Shown here piece by piece: positions 9,484-18,709 of a DNA stretch of 64,000 bases. The notes beneath the pieces were generated by a model. It saw nothing but the letters and a program-made list of their open reading frames with translations, ran no database searches and was not told the DNA's origin. Both the position numbers and the translations under genes were made by a program. The DNA is from an uncultured Phocaeicola sp. (GTDB lineage: Bacteria > Bacteroidota > Bacteroidia > Bacteroidales > Bacteroidaceae): positions 42,594-106,593 of the forward strand of contig CARCZS010000007.1 of NCBI GenBank assembly GCA_948956705.1. Direction: 5' to 3'. The first letter of the stretch is position 1, and every line of letters begins with the position of its first letter.

Positions 9484-11274
9484 TTATTCTGTAACCACCT
9501 TTCCGGCATTGGGCGTTTTATACCAATCGGGGTTAGCAGACTGATTAGCCACCCAGTCGGTAAAGCCTGTGTAAGCATCCGCTATACTGGTCCGTTCTGT
9601 GGGCCATGCCCAAGTACCCATTACACAAATGGCCTGTGGAACTGCCCCTTTTTGGGGGAATGAGACATTTGTCTTCCCATTTACTACAATGCTGAATTTA
9701 TTAGCATCGTTGGTCAGAGAAAAGTTCGGATCGACATTTTCAATATGCGCCAATGAGACATAGTCCTTGGTCAGACCGGTCGTGTTGACCATTGTCCCTG
9801 TGGACACTCCGAAAGCCTGATGGACTTCATTACAAATCGTTTTCCCATCATATTGCACTGAAGCAGGCAACATACCCCCCGCCGCACAAAGATATACTTC
9901 AAGTGCCGAAGAAGTGATAACTTTTGTTCCATCAGAAAATATTTGTCCTTTCTTCAAATGCTTGACTCCCAGCACCACATCATTGAAGTCAAAATCATCC
10001 GTATCTCCCAAATCTTCGAAAACAACCGTCCAGTCAAACTCTTCCTGGAATCTTTTGAATGACTTGAAAGGACCGTTTAACATAAATGCAAAGTCGTTCC
10101 AATCCACCATTCCACCTCGCGGCCAATCTTCAAAAGACAAAATATTCACGCCATCTTCCAGTCCGGAACCAAAAGTAGAGAAATTAGCCAGAACTGACAC
10201 TTCCTTAAATCCGCCTTTCCCAGAAGCCACCGTATTCAATTCACCAGACGAATATAATTGATAAAGACCATTTATTTCATATCGACTGGGTTTCTCATTC
10301 TTATTACCCGGTATTAGCAAGTCATTGTTGCCGGCCCCCCGCAACAAGAAAAAGTGGACATACAAATCTTTTGGGAAAGTAAATGTCGGTGTCTCATCGC
10401 CATTCATACCATAATAGGTGAGATTAAGGGTCGCTCCTTTACCAAACTGTTTTATCCCCGGCATTAAAATATACTTGGGGGCAGCCTTCATAGCTGCTTC
10501 TGTATTTTCTGATGTATAAAAATACCCGACTGCCGTATTTGCCGAAGTTTGCAGTGACAATACGACCAACGAGATTTCGCCAGCATTGGTAGTCTTTGCC
10601 GAAAAATCATTTGCATATTTAGACAACACAGATTCCTTACCCTCAGCTTTATTCAACTCTTCAAGAATAGCCTGAGTATAGGGATACCCGCTCAAGTCCG
10701 TTTGTAAATAATCAACTTGGGCGCTCCCTATGTTTCCAAGGATTTTCCATTCATTAGCTGCATAATACGCATCAGCAAACCCTGTATAATCCGCGGCATT
10801 CAGCAAGTTAACTTTCTGCCTTGGTTGCGGACTTAAAGACTCAACCAAGCCTCTAGGATTCGCAACAGTCCGGAATACAACATCAATCCGACCATCATCT
10901 CCCACCGGAACAGCCAGTTCCCGATTGTTTCTGCCTCCACTCTTCACAGCGTAAACGGTTTTTATACCTTGAGGAACATCCATAGAAAAAGAAGAAATCC
11001 CTGCCTTCAACTCATAGTGAGCCAGATTATAATTTTTGACTCCATCAATATAGAAGAAATCGACCGATGCGTCTTCGTCCAGATGGACACTGACATCAGC
11101 CAGTGTAGCAACATTCCAAGTGTGATTCAAATCTATATCGCCAAACTTCTTCGTCCAATTCTCCTCATACTGCTTGTTAGAATTATCAGGATTATAGATA
11201 TCCTTGTGGTCAGAACATGACGAAAACACCGATGCACACATAAAAAAATAAAAAACACGCCCTTTCATTGTCAT
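9484..11274 (-). CDS. LruC-domain (DUF4842) lipoprotein, paralogue 3
   Basis: 596 residues with a lipoprotein signal (VFYFFMCASVFSSC, lipidated Cys about residue 20). An alternative ATG two codons in (11268) cannot be excluded. The post-signal motif FGDIDLNHTWN parallels the DPNQDWN / DPNHNWE motif of the two paralogues downstream. The LruC signature FDFNDVVLGV lies at about residues 429-438. The middle differs from the other two: it lacks the beta-helix-like repeats and has a second FEDWPRGGMVDWNDFAF segment, itself a degenerate copy of the FED...DFNDV motif. Likely surface or periplasmic; function unknown. Confidence 0.8.
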   Translation of the reverse strand: MTMKGRVFYFFMCASVFSSCSDHKDIYNPDNSNKQYEENWTKKFGDIDLNHTWNVATLADVSVHLDEDASVDFFYIDGVKNYNLAHYELKAGISSFSMDVPQGIKTVYAVKSGGRNNRELAVPVGDDGRIDVVFRTVANPRGLVESLSPQPRQKVNLLNAADYTGFADAYYAANEWKILGNIGSAQVDYLQTDLSGYPYTQAILEELNKAEGKESVLSKYANDFSAKTTNAGEISLVVLSLQTSANTAVGYFYTSENTEAAMKAAPKYILMPGIKQFGKGATLNLTYYGMNGDETPTFTFPKDLYVHFFLLRGAGNNDLLIPGNKNEKPSRYEINGLYQLYSSGELNTVASGKGGFKEVSVLANFSTFGSGLEDGVNILSFEDWPRGGMVDWNDFAFMLNGPFKSFKRFQEEFDWTVVFEDLGDTDDFDFNDVVLGVKHLKKGQIFSDGTKVITSSALEVYLCAAGGMLPASVQYDGKTICNEVHQAFGVSTGTMVNTTGLTKDYVSLAHIENVDPNFSLTNDANKFSIVVNGKTNVSFPQKGAVPQAICVMGTWAWPTERTSIADAYTGFTDWVANQSANPDWYKTPNAGKVVTE

Positions 11275-11302
11275 TATTATTAAGTTATTTGTACTTTATT
11301 TA

Positions 11303-11310
11303 CAAAAATA
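11303..11310 (-). promoter_or_regulatory. -7 box for LruC paralogue 3
   Basis: Minus-strand TATTTTTG, 28 bp before the ATG. No clear -33 element. Confidence 0.4.
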
Positions 11311-11392
11311 CGCTATTTATATACAACTGAAAGGGGGTGTTTCATTCAAAGATGATAGGCATTTTATTCATCCTTGAACATTATACTGAATA

Positions 11393-12292
11393 TTATACCA
11401 AATGTGCAATCAGTTCCTCACGGTCGCCATACATCAAATCGATAACCGGAACTTCAATCATTGTATAGCATCCCGGTTGCTGTCTCATCGTGGCACGTGC
11501 TACACATACCAGTACCTGAGCTGTCAGGGCCGGGTTATTAATCTTCATATCAAACTCAAACAACTGATTGTGAGTTTTGCCCGATACACCTTTACGAACC
11601 AGATTAACGCCATGACCTACATCATTCAAGTCGTCTACACAAGGTACTTGGATGACATGTGTCTCATCATTGACAAAATAGGGGTCGTTCTTGACAGCCG
11701 CTTCAACAGTCTTGAAATCCGCTCCTTCTTCCAGTTCCACATAAACCATGCGGCGGTGAATGCCTGTACCTACAGGAATAGTCATAGACAGCGCATCTTT
11801 CACACCTGCAATGGCACGAACGGCTACAGAGTGTCCCATGCTGCGGCCCGGACCAAAATTGGTATAAGTAATGCCTTTCGGAGCAATGGCTTCCAACAGG
11901 GTGCGTACCACCGAGTCACTTCCCGGATCCCATCCTGCCGAAATGATGGCAACGGCATTGCCTGCTTTGGCCGATTCGTCCAGCGAACGGTGAAGTGCGG
12001 TAATCTGTGTATGGATATCAAAACTATCTACCGTATTGATGCCCATAGCGAGAATCTCTTTCGCATATTTTTCTACGCTGCGAGTCGGAGTAGCCAGAAT
12101 AGCAACATTTACATCTTTCAATTCTTTTATATCTTTAACTACAGCGTATGCTTCCAGTTCTGCCGGTTTGTTTTCGGCTCCATTACGACGAACAATACCT
12201 GCGATTTCAAAATCAGGAGCTGCTTCCAAAGCTTCCACTACATATTTACCAATGTTTCCGTATCCAACGACGGCTGCTCTAATTTTATTCAT
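11393..12292 (-). CDS. ddh: meso-Diaminopimelate D-dehydrogenase
   Basis: Catalyses the NADPH-dependent one-step conversion of tetrahydrodipicolinate to meso-diaminopimelate, supplying lysine and peptidoglycan synthesis. The 299-residue protein begins with a Rossmann motif (AAVVGYGNIGKYV). It then has ATPTRSVEKYA and the substrate loop SAGWDPGSDSVVR, followed by FGPGRSMGHSVAVRA, all typical of DapDH. Monocistronic, divergent from ruvA. Bacteroides also commonly use the aminotransferase (DapL) route, so this enzyme may be one of two routes. Confidence 0.92.
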   Translation of the reverse strand: MNKIRAAVVGYGNIGKYVVEALEAAPDFEIAGIVRRNGAENKPAELEAYAVVKDIKELKDVNVAILATPTRSVEKYAKEILAMGINTVDSFDIHTQITALHRSLDESAKAGNAVAIISAGWDPGSDSVVRTLLEAIAPKGITYTNFGPGRSMGHSVAVRAIAGVKDALSMTIPVGTGIHRRMVYVELEEGADFKTVEAAVKNDPYFVNDETHVIQVPCVDDLNDVGHGVNLVRKGVSGKTHNQLFEFDMKINNPALTAQVLVCVARATMRQQPGCYTMIEVPVIDLMYGDREELIAHLV

Positions 12293-12333
12293 CTTTTATT
12301 GGTTTTAGTTTACTATTATCTTTTATTTAGGTG

Positions 12334-12341
12334 CAAAAATA
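12334..12341 (-). promoter_or_regulatory. -7 box for ddh
   Basis: Minus-strand TATTTTTG, 41 bp before the ddh ATG. No -33 match at the usual distance. Confidence 0.4.
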
Positions 12342-12427
12342 AACATTTTGCCTCACTCTTTTGTTCTTCCAAACCTAATAATTTAAAAATATTCTTGCCT
12401 AACTTATAATTTAAAAGATAGATATCC

Positions 12428-12435
12428 TATTTTTG
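12428..12435 (+). promoter_or_regulatory. -7 box for ruvA
   Basis: TATTTTTG 31 bp before the ruvA ATG; no convincing -33 box. Confidence 0.45.
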
Positions 12436-12466
12436 CAAAGAACTGTAAACTACAAACAAAAAAATC

Positions 12467-13060
12467 ATGATAGAATATATTAAAGGAGACATTGCAGAGG
12501 TTACTCCGGCAATGGCTGTGATAGATTGTAACGGGGTGGGCTATGGAATCAATATCTCGCTGAACACTTACTCGGCCATTCAAAACCAGACACGTACCAA
12601 ACTCTATATTTATGAAGCTATCCGTGAAGACGCATACGTGCTTTACGGATTCTCTACCAAACAGGAAAGGGAATTGTTTTTATTGCTAATCTCGGTATCG
12701 GGAATTGGAGGAAATACGGCAAGAATGATTTTGTCGGCTCTTTCTCCTTCCGAGTTATGCGGGGTAATCAGTTCAGGAAACGACAAACTGTTGAAGACAG
12801 TCAAGGGTATCGGACTGAAAACGGCCCAACGCATCATTGTCGATTTAAAAGACAAGATAGCCTCCTCCGGCATGGAAACAGTCAACAGTGAAATGTTTGC
12901 GAGTGCTGCCAATTCCGAAATTCATGACGAGGCCGTGGCTGCGCTGACTATGCTGGGATTTGCACAGGCTGCTTCACAAAAGGTAGTGGCAGCTATATTG
13001 AAGGAAGAACCAAGCGCCCCAGTCGAGAAAGTGATTAAGCTGGCTCTGAAAAGATTATAA
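12467..13060 (+). CDS. ruvA: Holliday junction branch-migration protein RuvA
   Basis: RuvA tetramers bind the four-way junction and load the RuvB motor during recombinational repair. The 197-residue protein has the N-terminal OB fold ([26 protein letters not shown]). Two helix-hairpin-helix motifs follow ([16 protein letters not shown] and [19 protein letters not shown]), and the C-terminal three-helix domain III ([20 protein letters not shown]) contacts RuvB. Length is normal. ruvB is not adjacent. Confidence 0.95.
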   Translation: MIEYIKGDIAEVTPAMAVIDCNGVGYGINISLNTYSAIQNQTRTKLYIYEAIREDAYVLYGFSTKQERELFLLLISVSGIGGNTARMILSALSPSELCGVISSGNDKLLKTVKGIGLKTAQRIIVDLKDKIASSGMETVNSEMFASAANSEIHDEAVAALTMLGFAQAASQKVVAAILKEEPSAPVEKVIKLALKRL

Positions 13061-13080
13061 AAGGGATAGTGCGACAAAGC

Positions 13081-13126
13081 ATTTTGCTGCATCGGAAACC
13101 TCATGTGTTTATCGCTGCAGCAAAAT
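13081..13126. terminator. Hairpin between convergent ruvA and lipoprotein gene
   Basis: Perfect 11-bp inverted repeat ATTTTGCTGCA / TGCAGCAAAAT with a 24-nt loop between two convergent stops. Probably a bidirectional terminator, though the T tract is weak. Confidence 0.5.
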
Positions 13127-13137
13127 ACTTGAACTGC

Positions 13138-13968
13138 CTATTTATTTTCTTCCGGTTTGTCTTCCTGCATTTTGCGGGTGACAAACTCTATTTTCAGCAT
13201 GGCTTCTTTTTTATCTTTCCGTATCTGTTCCATACCCGACAAAATACGCGCCAAACCGGTCAACTCGGCAATCGCTTTACGGTCATTAGGTTGCATGGCT
13301 GTTTTATAAGTCTTGTCACCAATAAACTGAAGTTGGATATTCTTGTCTTTATTGGCAACAATGAACCCGATAACACCGCCGTCATCCCCCATTTTATAAT
13401 CAGCTTTTTCAATGGCACGCCCCAAATCCGTGGTCTCATAACTATCCTTAGAAACAGGAGTCTCGGCAAAAGTATCGCCCACACTAACTTTCACAGCAGC
13501 ATGATGTAACTTTCCACCGGCACAATAAATAGAGGTAATAGACATCTCACCCTGTTCATTCACTTGTCCGCGAAGGAAAGAACGGCCGATATTCTTTTCT
13601 ACCGTCTGTGTAGGATAGAAATAATTGCCTACTTCCTGATAGGCCGTATCTTTCTCCAATACAAAGTTACCTTTGACAGAATCCAACTGAGCCTGCTTCA
13701 CCTGCATCATACTGTCCAGATAAACCAGACTCTTCTGCTGTTCCTTCAAGTCGACTTGCTGCATCAACTTGATTCCCTGCTTTCTAGCTTCAAAAGCTTT
13801 CGGATATAAAATGCGGATACTATCTATCTGCAACTTGGCTTCATTAAAGTTCTCTTGCTTCAATGCTGTTTCCGCATTTTGCAAATGCACTTGAGCCTTC
13901 TTTTCGCCGCCATCATCACAAGCCGCCAGTAATAAGGCAAATAATGCCACTAATCCTATCTTTTTCAT
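13138..13968 (-). CDS. Predicted lipoprotein with helical N-terminal half, function unknown
   Basis: The ATG at 13968 gives a clean lipoprotein signal (MKKIGLVALFALLLAAC, Cys17); the frame extends to 13995 but that start would cover the promoter box. Residues 25-110 are strongly helical (HLQNAETALKQENFNEAKLQ, then LKEQQKSLVYLDSMMQVKQ) and resemble a TPR-like or coiled-coil stretch. The remainder is mixed and includes NIQLQFIGDKTYKTAM. No catalytic motif was recognised. It is conserved-looking and monocistronic, in the short gap between ruvA and the tRNA nucleotidyltransferase. Confidence 0.8.
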   Translation of the reverse strand: MKKIGLVALFALLLAACDDGGEKKAQVHLQNAETALKQENFNEAKLQIDSIRILYPKAFEARKQGIKLMQQVDLKEQQKSLVYLDSMMQVKQAQLDSVKGNFVLEKDTAYQEVGNYFYPTQTVEKNIGRSFLRGQVNEQGEMSITSIYCAGGKLHHAAVKVSVGDTFAETPVSKDSYETTDLGRAIEKADYKMGDDGGVIGFIVANKDKNIQLQFIGDKTYKTAMQPNDRKAIAELTGLARILSGMEQIRKDKKEAMLKIEFVTRKMQEDKPEENK

Positions 13969-13992
13969 GTATTTAAACGTTTTATATGAGGA

Positions 13993-14000
13993 CAAAAATA
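13993..14000 (-). promoter_or_regulatory. -7 box for the 13138-13968 lipoprotein gene
   Basis: Minus-strand TATTTTTG, 24 bp before the ATG. Confidence 0.4.
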
Positions 14001-14043
14001 CAATTTAATTGCTTTACTTTCTCCTATCATGGACAAAAAATCG

Positions 14044-14051
14044 TATTTTTG
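14044..14051 (+). promoter_or_regulatory. -7 box for the tRNA nucleotidyltransferase gene
   Basis: TATTTTTG; transcription would start near 14058, just before the ATGs at 14064 and 14070. This rules out the frame's upstream ATG at 13986. Confidence 0.5.
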
Positions 14052-14063
14052 CAGCTCTTTAAG

Positions 14064-15488
14064 ATGAATATGGAATTGAAAGAACATTTTAATAGCAAAA
14101 TATTTGCTCTAATTTCCGAAACAGCTGATGAATTGGGATTGGAATGCTACGTGGTAGGCGGCTATGTACGAGATATATTTTTAAATCGCCCTTCTAAAGA
14201 TATAGATGTAGTAGTGGTGGGCAGTGGTATAGAGATTGCCCAGGCTTTCGGCAAGAAACTGGGACGTGGCGCACATGTCTCTGTTTTCAAGAATTTCGGA
14301 ACGGCACAGGTGAAGTTCAGAGATACGGAAGTGGAGTTTGTCGGTGCCAGAAAAGAATCGTACAGTCATGACAGCCGTAAGCCGATAGTAGAAGACGGCA
14401 CGTTGGAAGATGACCAAAACCGACGCGACTTCACCATCAACGCAATGGCGGTATGCCTCAACAAAGAGCGTTTCGGCGAACTGGTAGACCCATTCGGCGG
14501 AATGGATGATTTGAAAGAACGTACCATCCGTACCCCACTCGACCCGGACATCACTTTCAGCGATGACCCGCTTCGCATGATGAGGTGTATCCGTTTTGCC
14601 ACCCAACTCAATTTTTATATTGACGACGAAACCTTTGAGGCGCTGTCGCGTAACAAGGAACGTATCAATATCATCTCGAAAGAACGTATCGCCGACGAAC
14701 TGAACAAGATTTTGCTTGCCCCCATCCCATCTAAAGGCTTCATTGAGCTGGACCGTTGCGGACTATTGCCACTCATATTTCCCGAATTTTCGGCATTGCA
14801 AGGCGTAGAAGTAAGAAATGGCCGTGCACACAAAGACAATTTCTATCATACGCTGGAGGTGGTGGATAATATAGCCAAACATACCGACAACTTATGGCTG
14901 CGCTGGGCTACCCTGCTGCATGACATCGGCAAGCCCAAGACCAAGCGATGGGAACCCCGCATCGGATGGACTTTCCATAATCATAATTTCATCGGCGAAA
15001 AGATGATTCCCGATATTTTCCGCAAAATGAAATTGCCGATGAACGAAAAGATGAAGTATGTACAGAAACTGGTCAGCCTGCACATGCGTCCTATCGTGAT
15101 TGCCGATGATGTGGTGACCGACTCGGCCGTACGCCGTCTGTTGTTCGAAGCCGGAGACGACATTGACGATCTTATGATGCTCTGCGAAGCAGATATCACC
15201 TCAAAAAATGAAGCGCGGAAACAGAAGTTTCTGGATAACTTCAAGCTAGTGCGTCAGAAACTAAAAGACTTGGAAGAGAAAGACCGCATACGTAATTTCC
15301 AACCGCCGGTAGACGGAGAAGAAATCATGCGCATATTTGACATGAAGCCTTGCCGTGAAATCGGCAGTCTGAAAAGTGCCATCAAAGATGCTATTTTGGA
15401 TGGCGTGATTCCAAACGAACACGATGCCGCTTTTGAATTCATGCTGGAAAAAGCAAAACAGATGAAGCTGACACCTAAAAACTTATAA
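14064..15488 (+). CDS. tRNA nucleotidyltransferase / poly(A) polymerase family protein with HD domain
   Basis: Class II nucleotidyltransferase, most likely the CCA-adding enzyme that builds or repairs the tRNA 3' CCA end. Visible motifs are GGYVRDIFLNRPSKDIDVVV (nucleotide site and catalytic DID) near residues 31-50, RRDFTINAMA (motif B) and RMMRCIRFATQLNF. An HD phosphohydrolase domain follows (LLHDIGKPKTK, then HNHNFIGEKM). The start is 14064 or 14070; the leader is unusually short. The gene is followed 5 bp later by the HlyIII-family gene and is probably co-transcribed. Sequence alone does not separate CCA-adding from poly(A) activity. Confidence 0.88.
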   Translation: MNMELKEHFNSKIFALISETADELGLECYVVGGYVRDIFLNRPSKDIDVVVVGSGIEIAQAFGKKLGRGAHVSVFKNFGTAQVKFRDTEVEFVGARKESYSHDSRKPIVEDGTLEDDQNRRDFTINAMAVCLNKERFGELVDPFGGMDDLKERTIRTPLDPDITFSDDPLRMMRCIRFATQLNFYIDDETFEALSRNKERINIISKERIADELNKILLAPIPSKGFIELDRCGLLPLIFPEFSALQGVEVRNGRAHKDNFYHTLEVVDNIAKHTDNLWLRWATLLHDIGKPKTKRWEPRIGWTFHNHNFIGEKMIPDIFRKMKLPMNEKMKYVQKLVSLHMRPIVIADDVVTDSAVRRLLFEAGDDIDDLMMLCEADITSKNEARKQKFLDNFKLVRQKLKDLEEKDRIRNFQPPVDGEEIMRIFDMKPCREIGSLKSAIKDAILDGVIPNEHDAAFEFMLEKAKQMKLTPKNL

Positions 15489-15493
15489 ATAAA

Positions 15494-16132
15494 TTGGCAA
15501 TACACTACACTAAAGGGGAAGAATGGGCGAATGCCGTGTCACATGGCATTGGTATATTGATAGGTATCATGGGCGGAGGGTATTTGCTGCATACTGCCTT
15601 GCAAAGTGGAGACATGTGGGCAGTGAGAGGAATGTGGCTCTATCTGTTCGGCATGCTTGCCTCGTATATCACTTCCACCTGGTATCATTCCAGCCGGCCG
15701 GGTACCCGACACAGAGAAGTATTGCGCAAATTCGACCACGCTGCCATCTATCTGCACATTGCAGGCAGTTATTCTCCTATCATGCTGGTCAGTTTGCGCG
15801 AAGCAGGTTATTGGGGATGGGGAATATTCTGTTTTGTGTGGCTGTGTGCACTCGTCGGAACCACGCTCTGCTTTTGCAGACTGAAGGAACACAGTTATCT
15901 GGAAACAATCTGTTATGTAGCAATGGGATGCAGCATCTTTGTTGCCTTCAAGCCTTTATGTGACCATGTACCTTCCTTATTTATATATTGGCTCATTGCC
16001 GAAGGTATCTCATACATCACCGGTACTGTATTTTATTCTTTCCACAAACTGCCCTATATGCATTCTGTTTTCCATCTCTTTGTATTAGGTGGAACCATCT
16101 GCCACATGATAGCATTGTGGTACATTCTATAA
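15494..16132 (+). CDS. Hemolysin III / TrhA (PAQR-like) family membrane protein
   Basis: 212 residues with about seven hydrophobic segments and the conserved polar motifs of the family: GEEWANAVSHGIG at the N-terminus, STWYHS with its His after the second segment, KFDHAAIYLHIAGSYSP, and a C-terminal HSVFHLFVLGGTICHM with the last conserved His residues. The proposed start is TTG at 15494, 5 bp after the upstream stop; no ATG occurs in frame before the conserved N-terminus, so a non-ATG start is likely. Family members have been linked to membrane homeostasis, but the activity is uncertain. Confidence 0.85.
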   Translation: MAIHYTKGEEWANAVSHGIGILIGIMGGGYLLHTALQSGDMWAVRGMWLYLFGMLASYITSTWYHSSRPGTRHREVLRKFDHAAIYLHIAGSYSPIMLVSLREAGYWGWGIFCFVWLCALVGTTLCFCRLKEHSYLETICYVAMGCSIFVAFKPLCDHVPSLFIYWLIAEGISYITGTVFYSFHKLPYMHSVFHLFVLGGTICHMIALWYIL

Positions 16133-16209
16133 CGTCCCTATCATCAAGAAGTTATCCATTTCGGGAAACTTATTTTCGTTTTTTAAGAGAGAAGTTTTCC
16201 AAAATGTTA

Positions 16210-16217
16210 TATCTTTG
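16210..16217 (+). promoter_or_regulatory. -7 box driving the cobalamin riboswitch and nrdDG
   Basis: TATCTTTG; transcription would start near 16224, just before the riboswitch aptamer. No clear -33 TTTG. Confidence 0.5.
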
Positions 16218-16229
16218 CAGTCGTCCAAT

Positions 16230-16392
16230 GAAGGTGAAGTTAACCGCTCCGAAAAGGGAATGCTGTGAAAATCGGCGACAGTACCCGCTGCTGTAATTCT
16301 CGTAGAACCGAAACAAGATGCCACTGCGAAGCATTGCGGGAAGGCGTTTCAGGGGAGAGATAAGTCAGAAAACCTGCCTCATGGGACAACTA
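16230..16392 (+). promoter_or_regulatory. Cobalamin (B12) riboswitch in the nrdD leader
   Basis: The leader shows the ordered conserved blocks of the cobalamin riboswitch. They are a GGTGAAGTTAA-like 5' block, AAAAGGGAAT, the CGGCGACAGTACCCGCTGCTGTAA stretch (16273-16296; described by position), the B12 box GCCACTG at 16320-16326, CGGGAAGGCG at 16337-16346, and AGTCAGAAAACCTGCCT at 16363-16379. The ATG of nrdD follows 34 bp after the aptamer. No terminator hairpin is apparent, so control is probably of translation initiation. Known B12 riboswitches usually repress when cobalamin is present. Confidence 0.9.
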
Positions 16393-16426
16393 GTTCTTTT
16401 ATTTAAAACAATTAAATTTTCAAACA

Positions 16427-18703
16427 ATGAATTACGCTGAGATTTGTATCATCAAAAGAGATGGGAAGCGGGAAGACTTCTCTATCAGTAAAATTAAAAA
16501 TGCAATCGGCAAAGCATTCCATGCAACCGGAATAGACAATGAAGAGAAACTTATTGCTGATATCACTATGCGGGTAATCAGCAATTTCACCTCTCCTACC
16601 ATCAGTGTCGAAGAGATTCAAGACCTAGTGGAAAAGGAACTGATGAAGGTACGCCCTGAAGTGGCCAAGAAATATATTATTTACCGCGAATGGAGAAATA
16701 CGGAGCGTGACCGTAAAACCCAAATGAAACATATCATGGACGGTATTGTGGCTATTGACAAAAACGATGTCAACCTCAGCAATGCCAACATGTCCAGCCA
16801 TACTCCGGCAGGGCAGATGATGACCTTTGCATCGGAAGTAACCAAAGACTATACATATAAATATCTATTGCCGAAGAAATTTGCCGAGGCGCACCAATTA
16901 GGTGATATACATATTCATGACCTGGATTATTATCCGACCAAGACCACCACTTGCATCCAATATGACCTGAAAGACTTGTTCGAACGCGGATTCCGCACCA
17001 AGAACGGCAGCATCCGCACCCCCCAGTCTATCCAGAGCTACGCAACATTGGCAACCATCATATTCCAGACTAACCAAAACGAACAGCACGGAGGTCAGGC
17101 TATACCGGCTTTCGATTTCTTTATGGCAAAAGGGGTACGCAAGACTCATCTCAAACATTTGCAGACTCTGACGGATTTTTACCGCGAAGTGGAAGGCAAA
17201 GAGCCCAATGAGGATGCACTGAAAAAAATAGAAGAGAAAGCATTGGCCATGACCCGCAAAGACACTCATCAGGCAATGGAGGGATTCATCCATAACCTGA
17301 ATACGATGCACTCCCGTGGCGGAAATCAAGTGGTGTTCAGTTCTATCAATTATGGGACAGACACTTCGGCAGAAGGGCGTATGGTAATAGAAGAACTATT
17401 GAAAGCTACAATTGAAGGCCTCGGCAGCCGGGGAGAAGTGCCGGTATTCCCCATCCAGATTTTTAAGATAAAGGATGGCGTTTCTTATTCGGAAGAAGAT
17501 TACAAAAAGGCAATGGCCAACTTCGACGATGCCATAGCCGGCAACATCCAATTCGAGGCACCTAACTTCGACTTATTTCTAAAGGCTTGCCGTACCACGG
17601 CAAAAGCACTCTTCCCAAACTTCATGTTTTTGGATGCCCCTTATAATCAGAATGAGAAATGGGACGCCAATGACCCGAAACGCTATCGCTATGAGCTCGC
17701 AACCATGGGATGCCGCACACGCGTATATGAAAATGTAGCCGGAGAGAAAACATCTTTGGGACGCGGAAACCTGTCGTTTACAACGATGAACATGCCCCGA
17801 TTGGCTATCGAAGCGCGTATCAAAGCAGAAAGCATGGAAGAATCCGGAAAGAAAGAAGCCATCGAACGTACGGCTAAAGAACTGTTTATACAAAGCGTTC
17901 ACCAAATGGCCGAGCTTATCGCCGAACAACTTTACAGTCGTTACCAATACCAGCGCACCGCCCTGGCACGTCAATTCCCATTTATGATGGGCAACGATGT
18001 GTGGAAAGGAGGAGGAAAACTCGCTCCCAACGACCAAGTGGGCGATGTATTGCGACAAGGTACATTAGGCATTGGATTTATCGGCGGACACAATGCAATG
18101 ATGGCTCTTTACGGTGAAAGTCACGGGCACAGCCAACAAGCATGGGATACACTATACGAAGCTGTATCGGAAATTAACGAAGTGGCTGACGCCTATAAAG
18201 CAAAGTACCAACTGAACTTTTCTGTTCTTGCAACTCCGGCCGAAGGGCTTTCCGGACGCTTCACCCGCATGGACAGACGCAAATACGGTAATATCCCCGG
18301 CGTAACAGACAATGATTATTACGTAAACTCTTTCCACGTAGACGTAAAAGAGCCCATTACCATTGTTGATAAAATCAAGCGGGAAGCTCCGTTCCATGCC
18401 ATCACACGCGGCGGCCATATCACCTATGTAGAGTTGGACGGTGAAGCACAGAAAAATATCAAAGCCATTACCAAGATAGTAAAAGTAATGCATGACGAAG
18501 GCATCGGCTATGGCTCTATCAACCATCCGGTAGATACTTGTCATGCCTGCGGCTACAAAGGAGTGATTTATGACAAATGTCCGGTTTGCCAAAGCGAAAA
18601 CATTCTGCGTATGCGCCGCATTACCGGATACCTGACGGGCGACCTCAGCACTTGGAACTCAGCCAAACGCGCAGAGGAACGTGACCGCGTGAAACACGGA
18701 TAA
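16427..18703 (+). CDS. nrdD: Anaerobic (class III) ribonucleoside-triphosphate reductase NrdD
   Basis: Glycyl-radical enzyme that reduces NTPs to dNTPs without oxygen. An N-terminal ATP-cone (about 1-95; CIIKRDGKREDFSISKIKNA) provides allosteric control. The barrel contains IHIHDLDYYPTKTTTC and GGNQVVFSSINYGTD. At the C-terminus CHACGYKG...CPVC forms the zinc site, followed by the glycyl-radical loop RITGYLTGDLSTWN. The length (758 aa) is typical. nrdG, the activase, starts 6 bp after the stop. Control by a B12 riboswitch suggests repression when cobalamin allows a B12-dependent class II enzyme to work (inference). Confidence 0.96.
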   Translation: MNYAEICIIKRDGKREDFSISKIKNAIGKAFHATGIDNEEKLIADITMRVISNFTSPTISVEEIQDLVEKELMKVRPEVAKKYIIYREWRNTERDRKTQMKHIMDGIVAIDKNDVNLSNANMSSHTPAGQMMTFASEVTKDYTYKYLLPKKFAEAHQLGDIHIHDLDYYPTKTTTCIQYDLKDLFERGFRTKNGSIRTPQSIQSYATLATIIFQTNQNEQHGGQAIPAFDFFMAKGVRKTHLKHLQTLTDFYREVEGKEPNEDALKKIEEKALAMTRKDTHQAMEGFIHNLNTMHSRGGNQVVFSSINYGTDTSAEGRMVIEELLKATIEGLGSRGEVPVFPIQIFKIKDGVSYSEEDYKKAMANFDDAIAGNIQFEAPNFDLFLKACRTTAKALFPNFMFLDAPYNQNEKWDANDPKRYRYELATMGCRTRVYENVAGEKTSLGRGNLSFTTMNMPRLAIEARIKAESMEESGKKEAIERTAKELFIQSVHQMAELIAEQLYSRYQYQRTALARQFPFMMGNDVWKGGGKLAPNDQVGDVLRQGTLGIGFIGGHNAMMALYGESHGHSQQAWDTLYEAVSEINEVADAYKAKYQLNFSVLATPAEGLSGRFTRMDRRKYGNIPGVTDNDYYVNSFHVDVKEPITIVDKIKREAPFHAITRGGHITYVELDGEAQKNIKAITKIVKVMHDEGIGYGSINHPVDTCHACGYKGVIYDKCPVCQSENILRMRRITGYLTGDLSTWNSAKRAEERDRVKHG

Positions 18704-18709
18704 CCTGAT

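Noticed and set aside
11402..12409. 335-codon ORF antisense to ddh
   Set aside because: Entirely opposite a clear DapDH gene; its composition (many Ile/Asn/His/Cys) is that of a reversed reading frame and it extends over the ddh promoter.
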